NCBI RefSeq assembly: GCF_008704395.1
Contig: NZ_CP023695.1
Span: forward strand, 1,302,001-1,366,000
Source of the DNA: Streptomyces alboniger
GTDB taxonomy: Bacteria > Actinomycetota > Actinomycetes > Streptomycetales > Streptomycetaceae
Direction: 5' to 3'
DNA length: 64,000 nucleotides
Shown here: piece by piece, positions 39,639 to 48,051 of the stretch
How the letters are laid out: every line of letters begins with the position of its first letter
How positions within the stretch are numbered: the stretch's first letter is position 1
Position numbers and translations under genes: made by a program
The notes under the pieces: generated by a model
What the model was told of the DNA's origin: nothing
What the model saw: only the letters and a program-made list of their open reading frames with translations
The model's database searches: none

Positions 39639-40205
39639 TCAGGGTCTCCCTCCCGTTCCGACCCGCGTCATGATCTCGCAGAGCGCGCGGTCGTCGAAGA
39701 TCCGCGAGGTCGGGATGCGCACGGTGGTCCTGCGTCGGCCGGTCACCGGGTGTCCGGCGAGGTTGGTCCAGTAGCAGCAGTGCCGCAGGTCGAGCCGGTC
39801 GTGGCCGGCGCGCAGCCAGTCGTCCTGCGACCGGGGCACGAGCATCACGACGAGGATCTTGTGGACCGAGACCGGTGTGCGGGCGAGCTTCTCCAGGTGC
39901 GCGTTGTCGAGCGTGAAGGAGAAGGTGGGCGCCGCCGGATTCGGCGGTATCTGGTACGTGCACTTCAGCTGGACCTTGATGGTGACCTCGTCGTCGACCG
40001 TGTGCCCGGGGGCGCTGTGGCTGACGTGCCAGTCGATGCCGTTGTCCGGAAAGGGCTGGGAGAGGGAGCATCCCGCGGCGGCCGCCACGGCGTGCAGGTA
40101 GCCCACCTGGAGGGTCTCCATACAGGCGGTGGTGGCGAGTGTGCCGCGCGGCGGTGCGATCCGCTCGGGCAGCAGCCCACCCTGTTCGGGCCGCGCGAGC
40201 GCCAT
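39639..40205 (-). CDS. DUF4365 domain protein, possible PD-(D/E)XK-like fold
   Basis: 188 residues from ATG 40205; TTG 40211 (two residues longer) has the better spaced GGAAGG and is a real alternative. DUF4365 proteins carry a strand-strand motif resembling nucleases: here GIDWHVSHS, then DDEVTIKVQLKCT, where an acidic residue and Q-x-K fall at the places of D and (D/E)xK. The domain is often found near nucleases and STAND/TIR genes. Nothing proves catalysis. It is cotranscribed with the gene that follows. Confidence 0.8.
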   Translation of the reverse strand: MALARPEQGGLLPERIAPPRGTLATTACMETLQVGYLHAVAAAAGCSLSQPFPDNGIDWHVSHSAPGHTVDDEVTIKVQLKCTYQIPPNPAAPTFSFTLDNAHLEKLARTPVSVHKILVVMLVPRSQDDWLRAGHDRLDLRHCCYWTNLAGHPVTGRRRTTVRIPTSRIFDDRALCEIMTRVGTGGRP

Positions 40206-40371
40206 GTCCAACTAGCCTTCCGAACCCGGTAGTTCCCCGCTCGGGCCGTCAATGCCAAGGCCCCGTACCTCTGTTGTCTCCGAGCCGCGTACAGCGCAAA
40301 CGGCCCGGGTATCACCAGCGTGGGCAGGGACCGACGTCATCTGCCGGAACTGATCGAGGAGTTGCGTCACC

Positions 40372-41097
40372 ATGACGTGCTGGTACGAGGGGCCCTTGGC
40401 CGCATTCGATACGGAGACCACAGGCGTCGACGTCGAGACCGACCGGATCGTGTCGGCCGCCGTCGTCGTCCAGCAGGGCGCGGGGACCCGTCCGCGCATC
40501 ACCCGCTGGCTGGTGAACCCGGGCGTTCCGGTGCCCGAGGAGGCCACCGCGGTACACGGGCTGACGGAGGATCACCTTCAGCGCAACGGCCGCTGGCCCG
40601 CGCCGGTGATGGAGGAGATAGCGCGCGATCTGGCCGAACAGGGCGCGGCGGGACGGCCGATCGTGGTGATGAACGCGCCGTTCGACCTGACCCTCCTGGA
40701 CCGGGAGCTGCGCAGGCACCGCGCCTCGTCGCTGAGCCGCTACATGGAGGGCTCGTCCCTCTGTGTGATCGATCCGCGGGTCCTGGACAAGCAGCTCGAC
40801 CGCTACCGCAAGGGGCGCCGCACGCTCACCGACCTGTGCGCGCACTACGAGGTGGAGCTGGCGGAGGCCCATGACGCGGCGGCGGACGCGCAGGCCGCGC
40901 TCGATGTCGTACGTGCGGTGGGGCGCCGTTTCGCGGCCCGCCTGGAGCGGCTCTCGCCGGCCGAGCTGCATACGTTGCAGGCCGTGTGGCACGCGGCGCA
41001 GGCGCGCGGCCTCCAGGCATGGTTCGCGAAGAGCGGCGCACCGGAGGCGGTGGACCCGGCGTGGCCGCTGCGTCCCGAACTGCGGGCGGCCGCCTGA
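40372..41097 (+). CDS. DEDDh 3'-5' exonuclease, DnaQ/epsilon-like
   Basis: 241 residues. Motifs: AFDTETTGVD (D13 and E15), HGLT, NAPFDLTLLD and EAHDAAADAQAAL (His and Asp of ExoIII). This is the free-standing epsilon-like exonuclease of Actinobacteria; it may act in proofreading or RNA/DNA turnover. A GAGGAG site lies before the ATG. It diverges from the DUF4365 pair across 166 bases. Confidence 0.92.
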   Translation: MTCWYEGPLAAFDTETTGVDVETDRIVSAAVVVQQGAGTRPRITRWLVNPGVPVPEEATAVHGLTEDHLQRNGRWPAPVMEEIARDLAEQGAAGRPIVVMNAPFDLTLLDRELRRHRASSLSRYMEGSSLCVIDPRVLDKQLDRYRKGRRTLTDLCAHYEVELAEAHDAAADAQAALDVVRAVGRRFAARLERLSPAELHTLQAVWHAAQARGLQAWFAKSGAPEAVDPAWPLRPELRAAA

Positions 41098-41162
41098 GCG
41101 TCGGCGGCGCGCGGGCAGCGGCGGGGTGGCGCGCGGGCTCGGGCAGTTGGCGCGCGGCCAAG

Positions 41163-41192
41163 AAAAAACCGGTCCGTCTGCTGACGGACCGG
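41163..41192 (-). terminator. Terminator of tRNA-Val
   Basis: Perfect 10-bp stem (41169-41178 with 41183-41192), loop of 4, followed on the minus strand by six T (41168-41163). A textbook intrinsic terminator, rare in this high-GC genome. Confidence 0.9.
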
Positions 41193-41203
41193 CATTCTCC
41201 GGG

Positions 41204-41275
41204 TGGGCGATACTGGGTTCGAACCAGTGACCTCTTCGGTGTGAACGAAGCGCTCTCCCACTGAGCTAATCGCCC
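41204..41275 (-). tRNA. tRNA-Val(CAC), copy 1
   Basis: 72 nt cloverleaf: acceptor GGGCGAT/ATCGCCC, anticodon loop TTCACAC giving CAC, T-loop TTCGAAC, discriminator A. CCA is not encoded. Reads GTG codons. It is identical to the tRNA at 44445-44516. Confidence 0.97.
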
Positions 41276-41288
41276 GGGAACGCACTGA

Positions 41289-41318
41289 ACAATACAGGTC
41301 CGGGCGCCCTTCCTTCAA
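41289..41318 (-). promoter_or_regulatory. Promoter of tRNA-Val copy 1
   Basis: Minus strand TTGAAG (41318-41313), 18-base spacer, TATTGT (41294-41289), 13 bases before the tRNA. It overlaps the stop codon of the SRPBCC gene. Confidence 0.6.
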
Positions 41319-41761
41319 ACCGCTTCCAGATACGCCGTGAGGCCTCGGCGCCCCGCGCGCATCATCAGGGCGTGGTTGAGCAGGAACACGGGTCTGCCGG
41401 GGACGGCGAGGCGCCGCAGCAGGGGCCGTCGCACCTCGACCTCCTGGTCGTAGCGGGCCAGCGTCCCTCTCGGCCCGGGTCCGACCGTCCAGCGGGCCCA
41501 GCCGTCCAGGTCGCCGGTCATGGCGATCTCCAGGACGCCTGCCCCGGGATCGCGGCGGCGCTCGTGTGCGGTGACGTGAAGGTCGTACGGAAGGAAGGAC
41601 CGGAAGCGGGCGATGCCGCTGCGGCCGCCGGCCGGTGTCGCCTCGCGCACCTGCGGCCACCACAACGGATAGTCCTCGACGCGCTCCAGGACGGCATAGA
41701 CCTCGGCGGGTGTGCCGGGGAGGTCCCAGAGACTGCGGAAGCGGTAGTGGCACCAGTTCAT
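41315..41761 (-). CDS. SRPBCC (START/polyketide cyclase-like) protein
   Basis: 148 residues from the ATG at 41761. MNWCHYRFRSLWDLPGTPAEVYAVL, EDYPLWWPQV and the C-terminal helix (LLRRLAVPGRPVFLLNHALMMRAG) match the SRPBCC helix-grip fold that holds small hydrophobic ligands. The ligand is unknown. Upstream of the tRNA-Val and divergent from the big membrane protein by 102 bases. Confidence 0.88.
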   Translation of the reverse strand: MNWCHYRFRSLWDLPGTPAEVYAVLERVEDYPLWWPQVREATPAGGRSGIARFRSFLPYDLHVTAHERRRDPGAGVLEIAMTGDLDGWARWTVGPGPRGTLARYDQEVEVRRPLLRRLAVPGRPVFLLNHALMMRAGRRGLTAYLEAV

Positions 41762-41863
41762 GGGACGAGTCTGCCCGGTGTGCGTCGGGCGCACCGGATC
41801 TGAGTACGTCCTGAGTATCCGCGCCGATGCCGTACGGGGTGGCGCGGACCACACTCCTGAGGC

Positions 41864-44341
41864 ATGACGAACATTCCGCCACCGGCCGAGGAGCTGCGCC
41901 TCCTCGACTGGGAGCTGCGCCAACTGGAGTCGCGCCGGACGCAGTTGCTGCGGCGCCGTGCCTGGCTGCTCGGGGTCCTGCACGCGGCGGGCCCGGCCGG
42001 GCCGCCCCCTCGCCCGGCCGGGCCGCCCGGCCCCGGTGCCGCGCCGCCGAGCGCGCAGAACGTCCTGCTGACACTGGGCGGCGTCCTGCTGACCATCGCG
42101 GCGATCGCCTTCACGGTGGTGAGCTGGGGCCACTTGGGCATCGGCGGACGCGGCGCGGCCCTCGGGGCGGTGACCCTGGTGGCGCTGGGCGCCCCCGCGC
42201 TCCTGCTGCGGCGCTCGTTGCGCTCGACGGCGGAGGCGGTGGCGGGCCTGGCGCTCGCGCTGACCGTCCTCGACGCGTACGCGCTGCGCTACCTGGCGCT
42301 GCCGGACATGGACGCCCTCGCCTACGCGGCCGGCACGTCGGCGGTTCTCGCCACCCTGTGGGCGGGGTACGGCCTGCTCCTCGGCGGACTGCGTCTGCCG
42401 CTGCCGACGGCGGTGGCCACGGCCCAACTCCCTCTGGTCCTCTGGGCGGGAGCCGTGCAGGCGGGTGATCACGCGATGACGGCCGCGCTGCTCGTGACGG
42501 CGGCGTTCGACACCGCGCTCGCGCTGTGGACGACCGTCAGGTCCGTGCGGTTCGTGGCGCTGGTGGGCGGTTGCGCGCTGGGCCTCTGGGGTGCGGCGAG
42601 CGCCGGTTGGCTCTCCTCTCTGGCGACGGATCCGACAGCGGCGGCACGCGCGGGCGCCCTCCTCCTGTTCGCGGCGCTGATCGCGCTCGTAGCGGCGTGG
42701 CGGGCGAAGGAGCCCCAGGTCGCCACCGGCGCCGCGTGCGCGGGGGGTCTGCTCACGGTGGCCGCGGTCGGCGGAGTACTGCGGTCCGCCCTGCCCGCGG
42801 CATGGGCAGTGCCGGGCTACCTGGTGTGCGGCATCGTGCTCCTGGCGGCTGTGCGCCTCGCGTTGCCGCGGCCGGTGCGACGGGGTCTCGTCGCCGCGTC
42901 GGCCGCGGCGCAGGGCCTCGCGGCGCTGTGGGCGCTGCCGGTGACCGCCATGGCCCTGCTCGCCCCGGTCGGGTGGGCCACCCGCCCCTGGTCGACCGCT
43001 CCGCAGGACACCCGCGCCGCCTTGCTCACCGAACTGCCCCTGCCCCACCCGCTCCTGGCCCCTCTGGCCCTCGCCCTGGTCGCGGGGACGCTGCTTGTGG
43101 CTCCCGGCCTGCTCGGAGTGCCGGTCGGCGGGCCCGGCCCGGCGGCCAGCAGGCTCGGTGCGGTCACCGATCCGCTCGGTGCGGCGTCGGGCCAACTCGG
43201 CGGCGCGGTCCGGAATCTCGCCCGTTATGGCGCACCCGCCCTCGTCTGGGCCGCCGTCGTCGCCCTGCCGGCCGGGCTCGGGCTTCCGTACGCCGTCGGG
43301 GTGTCGGCCCACGTCATGGTGGTCGCCGCTCTGCTCGCCGTCGTCGGCCGTGCCGTGTCCGGTGGGCAAGCCCTGCTGGCGGCGGTCCTGGCCCTTGTCT
43401 CCTCGGTGAGCGTCGCGTTCCTCGCCCTGGCCACCGAGACCGCGACTCTCGCCGCCCTCGGCGCGCTCACGGCCCTGTTCCTGGCGGTCTGCGTCCAGCT
43501 GACCCTCCGCCCGCGCGGGGCACCCGCGGGCGCCGCCGTACTCACGGCCTGCGCGGCCCTCACGTACGCCACCGCGTTCGCCTGCGCCGCGGGTGCCGCC
43601 GGTGGGCTGCGTCCGGGGCACGTCGGACTGGTCAGCCTGGCCGTCCCCGCGCTGGCCGCGTGCGCCGCGGCGCGCCTGGGGCGGCACCATCTGACCCTGC
43701 CCGTGGAGATCATGGCGGCCGCTTCCGGCACTCTCGCCGTCACCCTCACCGTGGGCCACGCCCCCACCTTCGCGCTCGCGCTGGCCCTCGCCGGGCTCAT
43801 CGCGGCGGGTACCGCGCTCCGCCCCGACCGCCACGCCGTGGCATACGCGTCGGGCGCCCTGTTCCTCCTGGCGAGCTGGGTCCGCCTCGCCGCCTGGGAA
43901 GTCACGGCACCGGAGGCGTACACCCTGCCGGCCACCGTCCCCGCGCTGCTCATCGGCCTGCTGCGCAGGCGCCGCGATCCCGAGGTCTCCTCCTGGACGG
44001 CGTACGGCCCCGGCCTCGCCGCGACGCTGCTGCCGAGCCTCGCCGCCGCCTGGGGCGACCCGCACTGGCAGCGCCCGCTGCTGCTCGGCGTCGCGGCCCT
44101 CGCGCTGACCCTGGCGGGCGCCCGGCACCGGCTGCGCGCTCCGCTGGTCCTCGGCGGCGTGGTGCTCGCCCTGGACGCGCTGCACGAACTGGCCCCGTAC
44201 ATCGTGCAGGTGACCGGCGCGCTGCCCCGCTGGCTGCCGCCGGCCCTCGCGGGTCTGCTGCTCCTCGCCGTCGGGGCGACGTACGAGCAACGGCTGCGCG
44301 ACGCACGCCGGTTCCGGAATGCGCTCGGCCGAATGCACTGA
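41864..44341 (+). CDS. Large polytopic membrane protein, SCO7613-C-terminal-like
   Basis: 825 residues. A charged helix (residues 8-38) and a Pro/Gly linker (about 41-62) precede more than twenty Ala/Leu/Val-rich membrane helices running almost to the C-terminus. I recognise the layout from actinobacterial proteins annotated as SCO7613 C-terminal domain-containing. The function is unknown. The whole gene has an open antisense frame, a codon-bias artefact. The unusual length of unbroken hydrophobic helices suggests a transporter or scaffold. Confidence 0.88.
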   Translation: MTNIPPPAEELRLLDWELRQLESRRTQLLRRRAWLLGVLHAAGPAGPPPRPAGPPGPGAAPPSAQNVLLTLGGVLLTIAAIAFTVVSWGHLGIGGRGAALGAVTLVALGAPALLLRRSLRSTAEAVAGLALALTVLDAYALRYLALPDMDALAYAAGTSAVLATLWAGYGLLLGGLRLPLPTAVATAQLPLVLWAGAVQAGDHAMTAALLVTAAFDTALALWTTVRSVRFVALVGGCALGLWGAASAGWLSSLATDPTAAARAGALLLFAALIALVAAWRAKEPQVATGAACAGGLLTVAAVGGVLRSALPAAWAVPGYLVCGIVLLAAVRLALPRPVRRGLVAASAAAQGLAALWALPVTAMALLAPVGWATRPWSTAPQDTRAALLTELPLPHPLLAPLALALVAGTLLVAPGLLGVPVGGPGPAASRLGAVTDPLGAASGQLGGAVRNLARYGAPALVWAAVVALPAGLGLPYAVGVSAHVMVVAALLAVVGRAVSGGQALLAAVLALVSSVSVAFLALATETATLAALGALTALFLAVCVQLTLRPRGAPAGAAVLTACAALTYATAFACAAGAAGGLRPGHVGLVSLAVPALAACAAARLGRHHLTLPVEIMAAASGTLAVTLTVGHAPTFALALALAGLIAAGTALRPDRHAVAYASGALFLLASWVRLAAWEVTAPEAYTLPATVPALLIGLLRRRRDPEVSSWTAYGPGLAATLLPSLAAAWGDPHWQRPLLLGVAALALTLAGARHRLRAPLVLGGVVLALDALHELAPYIVQVTGALPRWLPPALAGLLLLAVGATYEQRLRDARRFRNALGRMH

Positions 44342-44404
44342 CAACAGGCCGTCACGAGATATGTGGACCCGTCAATTCCCTTGAAAGGCACGGGAATACG
44401 AGAA

Positions 44405-44434
44405 CGGCCCGGAGGCTGAAAAGCCTCCGGGCCG
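44405..44434 (-). terminator. Terminator of tRNA-Val copy 2
   Basis: Perfect 13-bp stem (44405-44417 with 44422-44434), GAAA loop on the plus strand, ten bases beyond the tRNA 3' end. Confidence 0.85.
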
Positions 44435-44444
44435 CAATCCGGGG

Positions 44445-44516
44445 TGGGCGATACTGGGTTCGAACCAGTGACCTCTTCGGTGTGAACGAAGCGCTCTCCC
44501 ACTGAGCTAATCGCCC
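44445..44516 (-). tRNA. tRNA-Val(CAC), copy 2
   Basis: Same 72-nt sequence as 41204-41275, anticodon CAC. TAATGT at 44535-44530 (minus) is a likely -10 box, 13 bases upstream; no clear -35. Confidence 0.97.
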
Positions 44517-44581
44517 GGGCGCACAGAGAACATTACCGCATGTCAGCGGGTGCTCCCGACCGCCTCGGAGTCACCTCTCGG

Positions 44582-45016
44582 TCACTCCTCGATCTTCCAC
44601 GGCATCGTGATGCCGAACTTCCAGACGTAGATGGCGACCAGCACCGCGACGATGACCAGACCGATGGTCGTCAGGATGATGTTCCGGCGGCGCACCTTGG
44701 GGTCGAGGGCGCGCTGCGCGGCCTCCGTGACCTTGCGCTTCGTCCAGCGCAGCACCAGCTGGGCCCAGACGAACTCGGTCGCCCAGATCGCCATGCCGCC
44801 GAAGATCACCAGCCAGCCGGGGCCCGGCAGCGGCAGCATGATGATGCCCGCGACGACGACCGCGAGCCCCACGACGAAGACGCCCACCTGCCAGCTGAGG
44901 TGCAGCGCCTTGCGGGCCTGGATGTACTGCGGCGCTCGTGATCCGAGCGGCTGCTCGGCGTCTGCCGCGACGGTCGGTTCCGCGACCCCCGCGGGTTCGT
45001 TACTCCCCGTATTCAT
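44582..45016 (-). CDS. TIGR02611-type membrane protein
   Basis: 144 residues from the ATG at 45016. Two membrane helix pairs: VGVFVVGLAVVVAGIIMLPLPGPGWLVIFGGMAIWATEF with the signature PLPGPGW, then IILTTIGLVIVAVLVAIYVW. The family is also described as PGPGW. The start codon follows TAGGGT by 11 bases, a possible -10 box, so the messenger may be near-leaderless. Function unknown. Confidence 0.88.
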   Translation of the reverse strand: MNTGSNEPAGVAEPTVAADAEQPLGSRAPQYIQARKALHLSWQVGVFVVGLAVVVAGIIMLPLPGPGWLVIFGGMAIWATEFVWAQLVLRWTKRKVTEAAQRALDPKVRRRNIILTTIGLVIVAVLVAIYVWKFGITMPWKIEE

Positions 45017-45122
45017 ACGGCCAAACCCTACCGGACGGAAACCCGTCACCGGAATGGCCGCATGAACGGAAGGGAGAACCCGCCAATCGAGCTACCTAAA
45101 GACACGCAAAACCCTCAGAGGG

Positions 45123-45146
45123 GTTTACAACGGCACCGTAGGTGGC
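45123..45146 (+). promoter_or_regulatory. Possible stress-sigma promoter for ssgB
   Basis: GTTT (45123-45126), 14 bases, GGTGGC (45141-45146), loosely like SigB/SigH-type promoters (GTTT and GGGTAT). The link of ssgB to SigH is literature recall; the match here is partial. Confidence 0.3.
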
Positions 45147-45207
45147 ATGTCGATTTCGCCGACGTGCGAATCCCCGAGCGCACACTGAGCGAAAGGCCCT
45201 GGCGCTT

Positions 45208-45621
45208 ATGAACACCACGGTCAGCTGCGAGCTGCACCTGCGCCTCGTTGTGTCGAGCGAGTCCTCACTGCCTGTACCCGCAGGACTGCGGTATGACACG
45301 GCCGATCCCTATGCCGTGCACGCCACCTTCCACACCGGAGCCGAGGAGACGGTCGAGTGGGTGTTCGCCCGCGATCTCCTCGCCGAGGGCCTGCACCGGC
45401 CCACCGGAACCGGCGACGTCCGAGTCTGGCCGTCCCGGAGCCACGGTCAGGGCGTTGTCTGCATCGCCCTGAGCTCCCCGGAGGGGGAGGCTCTGCTCGA
45501 GGCCCCGGCGCGGGCCCTGGAGTCCTTCCTGAAGAGAACAGACGCGGCCGTGCCTCCCGGCACGGAACACCGTCACTTCGATCTCGACACGGAGCTGTCA
45601 CACATCCTGGCCGAAAGTTAA
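45208..45621 (+). CDS. ssgB: Sporulation-specific cell division activator SsgB
   Basis: 137 residues from the ATG at 45208, exactly the expected length. It begins MNTTVSCELHLRLVVSSES and contains VEWVFARDLLAEGL, which I recognise as SsgB, the SsgA-like protein that recruits FtsZ to future sporulation septa in aerial hyphae. A strong hairpin ends the transcript. The conserved sequence indicates a sporulating actinomycete. Confidence 0.96.
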   Translation: MNTTVSCELHLRLVVSSESSLPVPAGLRYDTADPYAVHATFHTGAEETVEWVFARDLLAEGLHRPTGTGDVRVWPSRSHGQGVVCIALSSPEGEALLEAPARALESFLKRTDAAVPPGTEHRHFDLDTELSHILAES

Positions 45622-45722
45622 CGGCGCAGGAGCGTCGGGATCCCCTCACGCCGTCCGACTCGGGGCGACGGCGCAGGCAGTCACGACACGACACGGCGAC
45701 ACAAGGCGGACAGAAATCAGTG

Positions 45723-45765
45723 ACCGGCGCCGTCGCCGCGGGAAGCCCGCGGCGACGGCGCCGGT
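45723..45765 (+). terminator. ssgB terminator
   Basis: A 20-bp perfect stem (45723-45742 with 45746-45765) with a 3-base loop, 101 bases past the ssgB stop and before the CGNR gene. Confidence 0.8.
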
Positions 45766-45870
45766 GCGTCCTGCGGGGAAGCCGCTAGCATCGGCCAGCA
45801 CCGGCGGGCACCGTTCCCCAAGCTCTCGATGAGCGGGGAGGCCCACTACCCCCAGGCCAGGGAGCGCATC

Positions 45871-46428
45871 GTGCTGATCACCCATGACACCCGGTGTTCT
45901 CTCGACTCCGTGGTCGATCTGGTGAACACCGCACCGGAGGACGACGGAGCCGACGGACTCGGCGACCTGGCGGCGCTCGCCGAATTCGTACGATCCCACG
46001 ACGTGAGCGACGTCGGGGTGCTCTCGGAGCGTGACCTCGCCGATGTGCGGCGGATCCGCGGCCGCTTCGCGGAGGTCTTCGCGAACCCCGAGCCCCGGGC
46101 CGCGTCCACGATCATCAACGAACTGATCGCGGCGGCGGGCACCACGCCCCGGCTCACCGACCACGACGGCTACGACTGGCACATCCACTACTTCGCGCCC
46201 GGGGCGTCCGTCGCGGACCACCTGGCGGCCGACTGCGGGATGGCACTGGCCTTCTTCGTGGTCGCCGGCGAGCAGGAGCGCCTGCGACGCTGCGAGGCGC
46301 CGGACTGCCGGCGCGCCTTCGTCGACCTCTCCCGCAACCGCTCGCGCCGCTACTGCGACAGCCGCACCTGCGGGAACCGCCTGCACGTCGCCGCATACCG
46401 CGCCCGCCGCAAGGAAGCCGCGGGCTAG
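45871..46428 (+). CDS. CGNR zinc-finger protein (ABATE domain)
   Basis: 185 residues from the GTG at 45871, which has GGGAG six bases before it. N-terminal ABATE-type domain (SLDSVVDLVNT ... ELIAAAGTTPRLT) then the stress-associated CGNR zinc finger near the end: RRCEAPDCRRAF, YCDSRTCGNRLHVAAYRARR. Probably a DNA-binding regulator. The target is not evident. Confidence 0.9.
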   Translation: MLITHDTRCSLDSVVDLVNTAPEDDGADGLGDLAALAEFVRSHDVSDVGVLSERDLADVRRIRGRFAEVFANPEPRAASTIINELIAAAGTTPRLTDHDGYDWHIHYFAPGASVADHLAADCGMALAFFVVAGEQERLRRCEAPDCRRAFVDLSRNRSRRYCDSRTCGNRLHVAAYRARRKEAAG

Positions 46429-46439
46429 GGCGCCAGGCA

Positions 46440-46682
46440 CTAGAGCAGCAGCAGGTCGTGCAGGGACGCCAGCAGGATCAGCGTGCCGACCACCGTCAGG
46501 AAGATCATCAGGGGTGGCTGGGAGAGGGCGAAGAGGCAGCCTCGCGGTTCTTCGTCAGGGGCGGGCCGCTCTCCGCCAGGGGCGTGCCGCGCTTCGTCGG
46601 CAGGTCGTCGCTCAGGGGCCGGTGCCGCTTGCCGTCCGTCGTCCGGCGGGGCCGCATCGCCCGGTGTGGTGGTGTCAAGCAT
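46440..46682 (-). CDS. Small tail-anchored membrane protein
   Basis: 80 residues from ATG 46682. The first 50 residues are disordered (Pro/Ala/Asp/Arg), followed by a hydrophobic C-terminal helix (PLMIFLTVVGTLILLASLHDLLLL). The start has no strong ribosome site; GC-bias in the third position supports the frame. Function unknown. Confidence 0.65.
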   Translation of the reverse strand: MLDTTTPGDAAPPDDGRQAAPAPERRPADEARHAPGGERPAPDEEPRGCLFALSQPPLMIFLTVVGTLILLASLHDLLLL

Positions 46683-46926
46683 CTCGCGGTGATGATGACG
46701 CAGCCGACCGGTGGCCGATGACCAACACGCCCGAGCGAAAGGGCAGTTCGCGGGAGCCCGTGAACAGGGATAAGTCCAGCGCCCGGCGCGTTCCGCCGCT
46801 TCTGCGCGGCCCCGCGCCGCCGCGACACCCGGCGGAAGATCCCGCACTCGAACGAGGGATTATCCCGCCGTTCTGCTGCCGGATGCCGTGCTTCCGTGCC
46901 TCCGTCCCCCCGCTTCCGCGCTTCCG

Positions 46927-47373
46927 TCAGATGCCGTGCTTCTTCAAGATCGCCTCGATGTCGCTGAAGTCGTCCGCGGGTGCGGCCGCCTTCGGCTTGG
47001 CGGCGGGCTTCGCGGCGGCCGGGCCCGCGCCCTGGCCGAGCGAGGGCGCCGAGGCGGCGGGGGCCACCGCGTCGCGCCGGGCGGCCTTCGCGGCCTTGCG
47101 CTCCTTGCGGGTGCCGCCCGTGCGGCGCTCCACCGCGCGCGTGGCGAGGAACATCAGCCAGGCCGCGCCGAGCACACCGAAGCCGATCCACGCCTTGAGG
47201 CTGAACGCGGTGTCGGCGGCCCATCCGACGACGCCCGTAAGCACGAGACCCACCGGCACCAGCGAGTACGCGGCAAGGCGGGCCGCGGTCAGGAAACGCT
47301 TTCGATAGGCCGTGACCGCGGCGATGCCGAGCCCGGCCGCGGATACGGCGGAACAGACGGTCTCGGCAATCAT
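46927..47373 (-). CDS. Membrane protein of unknown function
   Basis: 148 residues from the ATG at 47373 (GGAGGACC ribosome site). Three hydrophobic segments (residues 3-20, 32-50, 60-78) and a basic, Ala/Pro/Lys-rich tail (RKERKAAKAARRD) ending in DDFSDIEAILKKHGI, which looks like a short protein-binding helix. Conserved in Streptomyces near ssgB; no assigned function. Confidence 0.8.
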   Translation of the reverse strand: MIAETVCSAVSAAGLGIAAVTAYRKRFLTAARLAAYSLVPVGLVLTGVVGWAADTAFSLKAWIGFGVLGAAWLMFLATRAVERRTGGTRKERKAAKAARRDAVAPAASAPSLGQGAGPAAAKPAAKPKAAAPADDFSDIEAILKKHGI

Positions 47374-47499
47374 CCGGTCCTCCAGGGGTCATAACGCGGG
47401 TTGTCCCTTCCATCCTGCCCCGGGTGGATGGCGCGTAGCCACGGCCAGGGCGGACCTCAGGGACATATCAGGGTCATCCAGGAGTGGGAGACTGTGCCC

Positions 47500-48027
47500 A
47501 TGAGCGACTCCCCTCCTGATCACCCCGCCCGCCCCGTCGTCCTCGACGTCTGGTGCGAGTTGCAGTGCCCCGACTGCGGTACCGCCCTGGACGACGTGCG
47601 CGCCCTGCGAGCCCGCTACGGCGACCGCGTCGAGCTGCGCCTGCGCCACTTCCCCCTGGAGAAGCACAAGCACTCCTTCGCCGCCGCCCAGGCCGCCGAG
47701 GAGGCCTTCGAGCAGGGCTCGGGCTGGCCGTACGTCGAAGCGGTGCTCGCCGGGGTCCAGGAGCTGGACCGCCGGGGCGAGCCCTTCCTGGTCGACACCG
47801 CGCGCCAACTGGGCCTGGACGCGGAGGAGTTCGACACCGCCCTGATCGACGGCCGGCACATCCTGATCGTCGACGCCGATCAGGCCGAGGGCAAGGCCAT
47901 CGGCGTCACCGGCACGCCGACGTACGTCATCGACGGCGAGCGTCTGGACGGCGGCAAGAGCCAGGAGGGGCTGCGGGAGCGCGTCGAGGCGATCATCGAC
48001 CGCCTCCTTGCCGCCGAGGGCTCCTAG
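47500..48027 (+). CDS. DsbA-family thioredoxin-fold oxidoreductase
   Basis: 175 residues from ATG 47500, ribosome site GTGGGAG. Active-site motif CPDC in DVWCELQCPDCGTAL, DsbA-like helical insertion (AEEAFEQGSGWPYVEAVLAG), and the cis-Pro loop VTGTPTYVIDG. There is no signal peptide, so it is cytoplasmic, like FrnE or mycothiol-related proteins. An extra Cys precedes the motif (WCELQ). Confidence 0.92.
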   Translation: MSDSPPDHPARPVVLDVWCELQCPDCGTALDDVRALRARYGDRVELRLRHFPLEKHKHSFAAAQAAEEAFEQGSGWPYVEAVLAGVQELDRRGEPFLVDTARQLGLDAEEFDTALIDGRHILIVDADQAEGKAIGVTGTPTYVIDGERLDGGKSQEGLRERVEAIIDRLLAAEGS

Positions 48028-48051
48028 GGCGGCTGTCTGAAGCGAGGGCTC

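Noticed and set aside
41315..44344. 1009-codon minus-strand open frame
   Set aside because: Only its last 148 codons (the SRPBCC protein) are real; the rest is a shadow of the large membrane protein on the plus strand, low-complexity Arg/Gln/Gly.
41204..44516. Integrative element between the two tRNA-Val genes
   Set aside because: No integrase, no partial tRNA (att) end; both tRNAs are complete with own terminators, so simple duplication is more likely.
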